This document shows, in pieces, positions 53,182 to 59,683 of a DNA stretch of 64,000 bases. This stretch comes from Hymenobacter telluris. Its GTDB lineage: Bacteria > Bacteroidota > Bacteroidia > Cytophagales > Hymenobacteraceae. The DNA lies in NCBI RefSeq assembly GCF_017313265.1, contig NZ_JAFLQZ010000001.1, positions 310,001-374,000 on the forward strand, written 5' to 3'. The first letter of the stretch is position 1. Every line of letters starts with the position of its first letter. The notes under the pieces are model-generated. The model made no database searches, was not told where the DNA came from, and saw only the letters and a list, made by a program, of their open reading frames with translations. The position numbers and the translations under genes were made by a program.

Positions 53182-53931
53182 ATGACTCCCGAGGAAGAAC
53201 AGGCATACGCGCAACTCCTACACTGGCAGCGGCGGATGCAGCAGCGCCCTTCCTTGCTGAACCGGGTGGCCCGCCGGGTGCAGGCCCGCCTCAATGCTTT
53301 GCTGCCCGAAAAGGTGCACGTCGCCATTACCGCTACCATCAAACAGATGGTGCAGGCCGTGCTCTTCGGCTCGGTGTACACTACGCGCCAGCCCGTGGCC
53401 GACATGCCGCTGGCTGAGCGAGAAGCGGCGGTGCAAACCCGCATCCGGCACTACCGCAATGCCGCCACGGCCGAAGGAGCTGTAACCGGAGCCGGCGGCT
53501 TTTTTCTGGGCCTCGCCGACTTTCCGTTGCTGCTTGGCATCAAGCTCAAGCTCCTCTTCGATGTAGCCGCCCTCTACGGCCACGATGTGAAAGACTATTC
53601 CGAGCGACTGTATCTGCTCTACATTTTCCAGCTCACGTTTAGCAGTCAGCACACGCGCAACGACATTTACCGCCGCCTAGCCGACTGGGAAAATTACCGG
53701 CAAACCTTGCCCACCAATGTCAATACCTTCGACTGGCGCACGTTCCAGCAAGAGTACCGCGACTATATTGACCTGGCCAAGCTGGCGCAGTTGCTCCCGG
53801 TTATTGGCGCGGCCGTAGGGGCCGTTGCCAACTACCGGCTGCTGGAACAGCTCGGCGAAACGGCCATGAACTGCTACCGCCTGCGGTATTTTGCGGCAAC
53901 CACCAGCACCCCGGCGCCCCGGCCCGCCTGA
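53182..53931 (+). CDS. EcsC-family protein
   Basis: The protein has 249 residues. The EcsC-like core contains FGSVYTTRQPVADMPL, then the hydrophobic GAVTGAGGFFLGLADFPLLLGIKLKLLFDVAALYGHD and QLLPVIGAAVGAVANYRLLEQLGETAMNCYRLR. There is no signal peptide, and the hydrophobic region suggests a membrane-associated protein. EcsC is named from Bacillus protein secretion, but the function remains unclear. It ends at a strong GC-rich hairpin. Confidence 0.88.
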   Translation: MTPEEEQAYAQLLHWQRRMQQRPSLLNRVARRVQARLNALLPEKVHVAITATIKQMVQAVLFGSVYTTRQPVADMPLAEREAAVQTRIRHYRNAATAEGAVTGAGGFFLGLADFPLLLGIKLKLLFDVAALYGHDVKDYSERLYLLYIFQLTFSSQHTRNDIYRRLADWENYRQTLPTNVNTFDWRTFQQEYRDYIDLAKLAQLLPVIGAAVGAVANYRLLEQLGETAMNCYRLRYFAATTSTPAPRPA

Positions 53932-53956
53932 TAGCCGCTGCTTCCACTCCAAAACC

Positions 53957-54013
53957 AATCGGCCACTACCCCCGCCGGCGTATTGATAGCGCCGGCGGGG
54001 GCAGTGGCCGATT
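53957..54013 (+). terminator. Long GC-rich hairpin after ecsC-like gene
   Basis: The arms aatcggccac / gtggccgatt extend inward through cccccgccggcg / cgccggcggggg. It starts about 25 bases after the stop codon. No strong T tract follows, so it may be an attenuated terminator or a repeat. Confidence 0.7.
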
Positions 54014-54092
54014 CATCTTATGGGTGCGCAAAGTAGCCTTGGTGTATTGGAAACGCGTGGCCGGCTTTTCTTTCGGTGAGGTAGAGGCGTAT

Positions 54093-54124
54093 TTGGCAAT
54101 GCGCGCAGGCCGGGCGTACCTTTG
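54093..54124 (+). promoter_or_regulatory. Promoter for riboswitch-controlled permease
   Basis: TTG at 54093-54095, a 21-base spacer, and TACCTTTG at 54117-54124. It places the transcription start about 20 bases before the riboswitch P1 stem. Confidence 0.7.
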
Positions 54125-54151
54125 CCGTACCAATTCTTTACCGACGAAGGA

Positions 54152-54249
54152 TTGTTTTTATACAGAGGCGCTGAGAGACAGGCTCGACGAAGCGCCGGCA
54201 ACCCCCGCATCCCGCGGAACGGTGCCAACTCCTGACCATATAAAAACAA
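54152..54249 (+). promoter_or_regulatory. SAM-I (S-box) riboswitch
   Basis: The P1 stem is ttgtttttata (54152-54162) with tataaaaacaa (54239-54249), a perfect 11-bp pair. Between them lie the S-box landmarks in order: agaggcgctgagagacagg, GAC/GGC-like P2 elements, cgaagcgccggcaacc with the conserved GCAACC, a P3 hairpin around ccgcatcccgcgg, and cggtgccaactcctgacc, the P4 with conserved GGTGCCAA. This is an S-adenosylmethionine sensor. The following gene is the amino-acid permease at 54544, 294 bases later. The expression platform is not clear. Confidence 0.88.
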
Positions 54250-54543
54250 GTTGCCGTGGCCTGTTTGCTTGATTCCTGCTTTCCTATTGCCGCTTTTTCT
54301 GCTGTTTGCACCATTTGTTGGGGCGTGGGTTGTTGTTGTTGCTAACGCACCGCGCTTACCACTGAGCTGAAAAAGCAACGGCAACGTAAAGCAGCAGCAG
54401 CTCATTTCTCTTTCCCGCTTTTTTCTATTTCCAACGCTGCCGCCAGTTGCTGCACCCAGGCCTAACAGGGTTGGCGCTGCACGCTGGCAAGGCAGAATGT
54501 TGTTCACCGCCCCGCAAAGCACCGCTTTGCGCTACACGCTAGT

Positions 54544-55989
54544 ATGCTTAAAAAATCTTTGGAGTTGCTGCGGCTGGAGGCCGCCGAAACTGGTTCGCAC
54601 ACGCTGAAACGAAGTCTGAACGGCTTCAACCTCATTACCATTGGCATTGGGGTAATTATTGGGGCGGGCCTGTTCTCGCTCACCGGTATTGCCGCCGCTA
54701 ATAATACCGGCCCCGCCGTTACGCTCTCGTTTGTGGTGGCCGCCATTGGCTGCGCGTTTTCGGCGCTGTGCTACGCCGAGTTTGCCTCCATGGTACCCGT
54801 TTCGGGCTCGGCGTACACCTACGCCTATGCCACCATGGGCGAGTTGTTTGCCTGGATAATTGGCTGGGATTTGGTGCTGGAATATTCGGTGGGGGCTGCC
54901 ACGGTAGCCATCAGTTGGTCGCAGTATCTGGTGAAGTTTCTGGCCAAGTACAACCTGCATATTCCGGCGCAGCTGGTCACCTCGCCCTTTGAGGTTTCCC
55001 AGCTGGCGGATGGTACCTCCGTGCACGGCTTCGTGAACGTGCCGGCCATGCTGATTGTGCTGGCTATTACGGCCATTATTGTGCGAGGCACCGAGGGCTC
55101 GGCGTGGTTCAACGCGCTGGTAGTCACGCTGAAGGTGTCGGTGGTGCTGGTGTTTATTGCGCTGGGCTGGCAGTACATTGATCCGGCCAATTACCAACCC
55201 TACATTCCGGCCAATACCGGCACATTTGGCGAGTTTGGCCTAAGCGGCATTCTGCGGGGCGCGGGCGTTATCTTCTTCGTGTTCATCGGCTTTGATATTG
55301 TGGCCACCATGGCCCAGGAAACCAAGAATCCGCAGCGCAATATGCCCATTGGCATCATCGGCTCGTTGCTGATCTGCACCGTGCTGTTCGTGCTGTTCGG
55401 GCACGTCATGACGGGTTTGGCCAACTACACCGAGTTCAAGAACAGCGCCGCGCCAGTAGCCATTGCCATCGAGAAAACGCCGTACGCGTGGCTGTCGGCG
55501 GCGGTTATTCTGGCCATTATCATCGGCTACACCTCGGTTATTCTGGTGGATTTGCTGGGCCAGAGCCGGGTTTTTTTCTCGATGGCCAAGGACGGGCTGC
55601 TACCGCCCGTATTCGGCAAGATTCACCCCAAGTTCCGCACGCCCATGCAGTCCAACTTGCTGCTGGGCTTGTTCATTGCTGTATTTGCCGGCTTCGTCCC
55701 AATTTCGGTGGTGGGCGAAATGACCAGCATCGGTACGTTGCTGGCCTTCGTGATGGTGTGCCTGGGCATCCTGATCATGCGCAAAAAAGAACCCAACGCG
55801 CCGCGCGGCTTCCGCACGCCCTGGGTACCTTTGGTGCCCATCCTCGGTATCCTGACTTGCCTCGTAATGATGGTGTCGTTGCCGTGGGAAACGTGGCTGC
55901 GCTTGGGCGTGTGGCTGGCTATCGGCCTGGCTATCTACTACGGCTACGGCAAAAAGCACAGCAAGCTGCGGCAGGCGCAGCAAGAGTAG
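54544..55989 (+). CDS. APC-superfamily amino-acid permease
   Basis: The protein has 481 residues with about twelve membrane segments. The helix-breaking GVIIGAGLFSLTG in the first segment is typical of APC substrate sites. Other marks: AALCYAEFASMVPVSGSAYTYAYATMGE-like stretch and FFVFIGFDIVATMAQETKNPQRNMPIGIIGSL. It resembles cationic amino-acid transporter/YfnA-type permeases. A SAM-I riboswitch in its leader suggests that it imports methionine or a sulfur-containing precursor; this is an inference from regulation, as the family also moves other amino acids. Confidence 0.92.
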   Translation: MLKKSLELLRLEAAETGSHTLKRSLNGFNLITIGIGVIIGAGLFSLTGIAAANNTGPAVTLSFVVAAIGCAFSALCYAEFASMVPVSGSAYTYAYATMGELFAWIIGWDLVLEYSVGAATVAISWSQYLVKFLAKYNLHIPAQLVTSPFEVSQLADGTSVHGFVNVPAMLIVLAITAIIVRGTEGSAWFNALVVTLKVSVVLVFIALGWQYIDPANYQPYIPANTGTFGEFGLSGILRGAGVIFFVFIGFDIVATMAQETKNPQRNMPIGIIGSLLICTVLFVLFGHVMTGLANYTEFKNSAAPVAIAIEKTPYAWLSAAVILAIIIGYTSVILVDLLGQSRVFFSMAKDGLLPPVFGKIHPKFRTPMQSNLLLGLFIAVFAGFVPISVVGEMTSIGTLLAFVMVCLGILIMRKKEPNAPRGFRTPWVPLVPILGILTCLVMMVSLPWETWLRLGVWLAIGLAIYYGYGKKHSKLRQAQQE

Positions 55990-56000
55990 TTGTGCTGCCA

Positions 56001-56119
56001 GGCGCCTCACCCCCGGCCCCTCTCCGAAAAGGAGAGGGGTGCGTTCAACGATGCTTACATCTGCAAATCGTCTGGCTCCCCCTCTCCTTTTCGGAGAGGG
56101 GGCCGGGGGGTGAGGCGCC
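56001..56119. repeat. Long GC-rich inverted repeat between converging genes
   Basis: The left arm (56001-56040) and right arm (56078-56119) contain ctctccgaaaaggagagg-type cores flanked by cccccggcccc. They pair over about 35 bp with a short central loop, and each arm is itself a small hairpin. The arms have no 7-bp periodicity. The element probably acts as a bidirectional terminator between the permease and the fusion gene. Confidence 0.88.
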
Positions 56120-56212
56120 CACTAGAACAGTATTGCATTACACCAAATGTAAACGCCCTGGCCAATACTGGTCGGGGCGTTTGTGTTTCTATAAATCAGC
56201 TAAAGCCTTACG

Positions 56213-57724
56213 CTACATAAACACCTTCCGCAGCGCCCACAAACTCCACACGATGACCATCAGGCCCACGCCCACGAACATCCAGCGGGTGGGAATGCGG
56301 CCGGCCAGGCGGGCGGCGAAGGGCGACGCGGCCACCCCGCCTACAATCAAACCCAGGATAATCTGCCAGTGCGAAATGCCCAGCGTGGCGAAAAACGTAA
56401 CGGCGCTAGCAAACGTGACGAAGAACTCCGTCACGCTCACCGAGCCGATAACGTACTGCGGCGTGCGGCCCCCGGCAATGAGCGTGCTAGTCACCAAAGG
56501 CCCCCAGCCGCCCCCGCCAAACGAATCGAGGAAGCCGCCGGCTGCGGCCAAGAACCCTAGTTTCTTGTGCTTTTTGCGCGGGCCGGGTTTTGTGAAAGCC
56601 TTGGAAATGATGCGGATACCCAGCAGCAGCAGGTACACCGCCAGAAACGGCTTCACGTACTTGGCGTACTCTTCGCCAAACGTTGCCAGCAGATACGCTC
56701 CCGTTACGGCCCCCAGCACCCCCGGAATCAAGAGCACCTTAAACAGCTTCTTGTTCACGTTGCCGAAGCGGTAATGATGGTAGCCGGAAGCTCCGCTGGC
56801 AAACATTTCGGCGGTGTGGATGCTGGCACTGACCGCCGCCGGGGCAATGTTCAAACTCATCAAACTGATGGCCGTTACCACACCGTAGCCCATGCCCAGC
56901 AGTCCATCAACAAGCTGCGCGCCGAAGCCGATAGCCACGAAAATATAGAACGTATCGGCGTTGGTGGCTATTTGCACCGCCTTGTCCCAGGTGATATAGT
57001 AGGACAGGATGTTGAGTGCAATCAGGCCCGTAAAGGCCAGCAGCGCCATGGTAGCGCGCCGCCGCCACATAGCCGCCGCCGGCGACTCATAGGCCGGGCC
57101 GCCGGTCAGCTCGGCCGTTACGGCATTCAGCGACTTTACCTTGTTGGCAAAGTCGCCGCCTACCAGCTCCCGGATTTTCGACATGCGTTGCAGCACGTCG
57201 TTCAACTCGTCGGGGATGGCGCTGGTGAGCATCTCCCGGATCCGCTTAGCCACGGTCGGCGACTTGCCGTTGGTGCTGATGGCAATTTTCAGGTCGCCTT
57301 TCTGCACGATGGAGCCCAGGTAAAAGTCGCAGGCATCGGGCGTGTCGGCCACGTTGCAGAGTAGGCGTTGGCGCGTCGAATCGGCCTTGATGCTCAGGTT
57401 CAGGACTTTGTCGTCGGTGGCGACAATCACTAGGTCGTGGCCCACTAGGTCGGTAATCTGGTAGGGACCTTCGCGCAGCTGCACGGCCGGATGGCGGGCG
57501 GCCAACTCGCGTAGCTCCGGCAAAAAACGCGTGGCTACCACCGTCACGGCCGCAGCCGGGCTGTTGTTGAGAATGGCCGACAGCTTCTCCAGGCCCACGT
57601 TTCCGCCCCCAACCAGCAGCACGTGTAGTTGCTCTAGCTTCAGGAAAACTGGAAACAGTCGGTTCGCTCCAGACGGTAACGGCTCGGGGCGGGGCTGCGT
57701 CGCAGGGTCATTGGAAAGAGACAT
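56213..57724 (-). CDS. Siroheme synthase N-domain fused to TSUP transporter
   Basis: The protein has 503 residues in two parts. Residues about 20-215 are the CysG N-terminal/Met8 module: FPVFLKLEQLHVLLVGGGNVGLEKLSAIL, then IVATDDKVLNLSIKADSTRQRLLCNVADTPDACDFYLGSIVQKGDLKIAISTNGKSPTVAKRIREML, for precorrin-2 dehydrogenation and ferrochelation. Residues about 225-503 are a TSUP/TauE-SafE membrane domain with eight hydrophobic segments, including VDGLLGMGYGVVTAISLMSL and GGFLDSFGGGGWGPLVTSTLI. It would link sirohaem supply to sulfite or sulfur export/import. It lies downstream of cysI on the same strand, separated by a repeat. No CysG methyltransferase (CobA) domain is present. Confidence 0.93.
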   Translation of the reverse strand: MSLSNDPATQPRPEPLPSGANRLFPVFLKLEQLHVLLVGGGNVGLEKLSAILNNSPAAAVTVVATRFLPELRELAARHPAVQLREGPYQITDLVGHDLVIVATDDKVLNLSIKADSTRQRLLCNVADTPDACDFYLGSIVQKGDLKIAISTNGKSPTVAKRIREMLTSAIPDELNDVLQRMSKIRELVGGDFANKVKSLNAVTAELTGGPAYESPAAAMWRRRATMALLAFTGLIALNILSYYITWDKAVQIATNADTFYIFVAIGFGAQLVDGLLGMGYGVVTAISLMSLNIAPAAVSASIHTAEMFASGASGYHHYRFGNVNKKLFKVLLIPGVLGAVTGAYLLATFGEEYAKYVKPFLAVYLLLLGIRIISKAFTKPGPRKKHKKLGFLAAAGGFLDSFGGGGWGPLVTSTLIAGGRTPQYVIGSVSVTEFFVTFASAVTFFATLGISHWQIILGLIVGGVAASPFAARLAGRIPTRWMFVGVGLMVIVWSLWALRKVFM

Positions 57725-57728
57725 GAAT

Positions 57729-57842
57729 TAGTGCTTAGTGCTTAGTTATTAGTGCTTAGTGCCTCGTGCTTGGTGCTTAGGCCGTTCTAATTATGATTCA
57801 GAATGAACTACCTAAGCACCAAGCACGAGGCACTAAGCACTA
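57729..57842. repeat. Heptamer-arm inverted repeat between cysI and the fusion gene
   Basis: The right arm (57811-57842) pairs without mismatch with 57750-57781 over 32 bp in units gtgctta, gtgcctc, gtgcttg. The left side extends by three extra heptamers. Units match those of 43815-43919. Confidence 0.9.
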
Positions 57843-57850
57843 AAATAAAG

Positions 57851-59563
57851 CTATGCGTGAAAGTTCTGGCCGTGGGTGGTGGCTTGCACGTAGCCCTTGC
57901 GGATGGTGAAATCTCCAAACCGCTCACCAGGCTCCCGGTTTTCGGCGTAGTCGGCAAAAATGGGGTTCAGCGTTTCGATTAGGCCGTCTTCGTCCAGCAT
58001 TTCCTTGTAGAGCTTGTTGAGCCGGTCGCCGTTGAAGCTGGCCCCCAGGTACAGGTTGTAGCGCCCCACCGAACGCCCCACCAGCCCAATCTCGCCGAGG
58101 TAAGGCCGGGCGCAGCCGTTAGGGCAACCCGTCACGCGCAGCACAATGTCGTCTTCAGTTAAGTTATAGGTTTTCAGGCTTTCCTCCAATCTAGTCAGAA
58201 GCTGGGGAAGATAGCGCTCGGCTTCGGCAAATGCTAACGAGCAGGTATTCAGGGCCACGCAGGCCAGCGCCCCACGCCGCAGGCCGGAGAGGTTGCTGCC
58301 GGCTACCTCGATGCCGTGCTTCACCAAGGTGGCCTGCACGCTAAGGACGTGCTCGGGGGCTACGTTGGCAATGATAAGGTTCTGGTTGCCGGTGAGCCGG
58401 AAGTCGCCGGTGTGGAAGGCGGCAATTTCGCGCAGAGCGGTTTTGAGGGCGTGGCCCGGCCGGTCGGCTACCCGGCCGCCTTCGATGAACAGCGTGAGGT
58501 GCTGGGAGTTATCGGTGCCGGTGGTCCACCCGAAAGCGTCGCCGCTGCTCTTGAACTCGTAGGCGCGGGCGGGCTCCAGGTCGTAGCCCAGGCGCTGGTT
58601 CAGCTCGGCAGTAAACGTATTCAGGCCTACCCGGTCGAGGGTGTACTTGAGGCGCGAGAACTTGCGGTTTTCGCGGTTGCCCCAGTCGCGCTGAATGGTT
58701 ACCACTTTCTCGCAGAGGTCCACCACCTTGTCGGTGGGCACAAAGCCGATGACGTCGGCCAGGCGCGGGTAGGTATCGGGCATGCCGAACGTCATGCCCA
58801 TGCCGCCGCCGATGGCCACGTTGAAGCCCAGCAGTACGCCGTCTTCCTCAATGGCAATCAGCCCTAAGTCGTTGGAAAAGATGTCGGTGTCGTTGTGCGG
58901 CGGAATGGCCAGCGCAATCTTGAACTTGCGCGGCAGGTAGGTGCGGCCATAAATCGGCTCGTCGTCTTCCACCCCTTCGGCGGGGGCGCTGATGTGCTGC
59001 TGCTCGCCATCCAGCCACAGCTCCCAATACGCCGAGGTACGCGGCGTGAGGTGCGAGCTGATGCGCCTGGAAGCCGCGTACACCTGCTCGTGCACCTCCG
59101 ACTGGTGGGGGTTGGGGTTGCACATTACGTTGCGGTTTACGTCGCCGCAGCCCGCAATGCTGTCCATCAACACCTGATTGAAGCCGTGGATGGTTTTTTT
59201 GAGGTTGCGCTTGAGCACGCCGTGCAGCTGAAACGTCTGGCGGGTGGTGAGCTTGAGCGTGTTGTTGCCGTACTGCTCGGCCAGCTCATCCATGCGCAGC
59301 CATTGGGTGGGCGTGGCAATGCCGCCCGGCACCCGCACCCGAATCATCAGCGAGTACAGCGGCTCCAGCTTCTGGCGTTTCCGCTCCGAGTCCAGGTCCC
59401 GGTCGGTTTGCTGGTAGGAGCCGTGGAACTTGATGAGCTGGGTGTCGTCGGGGTGGAGGGCGCCCGTAATCGGGTTGGCGAGGCTATCGGCCAAGGTACC
59501 GCGCAGGTAGTTGCTGGCGGTCTTGATGAGTTCGACTTCGGAAAGCTTAGGGGTATCAGCCAT
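57851..59563 (-). CDS. cysI: Assimilatory sulfite reductase hemoprotein subunit
   Basis: The protein is 570 residues, starting MADTPKLSEVELIKTASNYL (ATG complement 59561-59563), the normal CysI length. The siroheme/4Fe-4S ligands are visible as Cys-x5-Cys (ACVALNTCSLAFAEAERY) and Cys-x3-Cys (VTGCPNGCARPYLGEIGLVG). Other signatures: TRQTFQLHGVLKRNLK and GLNTFTAEL. With CysJ it reduces sulfite to sulfide using NADPH. It needs sirohaem, whose synthesis is served by the fusion protein downstream and hemL. The TonB receptor lies between cysJ and cysI in transcription order. Confidence 0.96.
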   Translation of the reverse strand: MADTPKLSEVELIKTASNYLRGTLADSLANPITGALHPDDTQLIKFHGSYQQTDRDLDSERKRQKLEPLYSLMIRVRVPGGIATPTQWLRMDELAEQYGNNTLKLTTRQTFQLHGVLKRNLKKTIHGFNQVLMDSIAGCGDVNRNVMCNPNPHQSEVHEQVYAASRRISSHLTPRTSAYWELWLDGEQQHISAPAEGVEDDEPIYGRTYLPRKFKIALAIPPHNDTDIFSNDLGLIAIEEDGVLLGFNVAIGGGMGMTFGMPDTYPRLADVIGFVPTDKVVDLCEKVVTIQRDWGNRENRKFSRLKYTLDRVGLNTFTAELNQRLGYDLEPARAYEFKSSGDAFGWTTGTDNSQHLTLFIEGGRVADRPGHALKTALREIAAFHTGDFRLTGNQNLIIANVAPEHVLSVQATLVKHGIEVAGSNLSGLRRGALACVALNTCSLAFAEAERYLPQLLTRLEESLKTYNLTEDDIVLRVTGCPNGCARPYLGEIGLVGRSVGRYNLYLGASFNGDRLNKLYKEMLDEDGLIETLNPIFADYAENREPGERFGDFTIRKGYVQATTHGQNFHA

Positions 59564-59576
59564 GATGGGCAGGAAG

Positions 59577-59680
59577 TAGCGCGAAGCCTTTGCTTCGCGT
59601 AATGTTATCGGAATAAAAGAGTGTTTCAGAAAACAAGCGGACAATCCTCTGCAATGCACGAAGCAAAGGCTTCGCGCTAC
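59577..59680. repeat. Inverted repeat upstream of cysI
   Basis: The left arm tagcgcgaagcctttgcttcgcg and right arm cgaagcaaaggcttcgcgctac pair almost perfectly with a loop of about 55 bases. Each arm is itself a short hairpin. It lies just before the cysI start, after the TonB receptor stop. It has no 7-bp periodicity. Confidence 0.82.
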
Positions 59681-59683
59681 ACC

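Noticed and set aside
54152..54249. TPP riboswitch, because of the CTGAGA motif
   Set aside because: The TPP ACCTGATC core is absent, whereas the S-box GCAACC and GGTGCCAA cores and P1-P4 order fit SAM-I.
54024..54272. An ORF across the promoter and riboswitch
   Set aside because: The region is explained by the SAM-I aptamer and promoter boxes, and the translation has no recognisable pattern.
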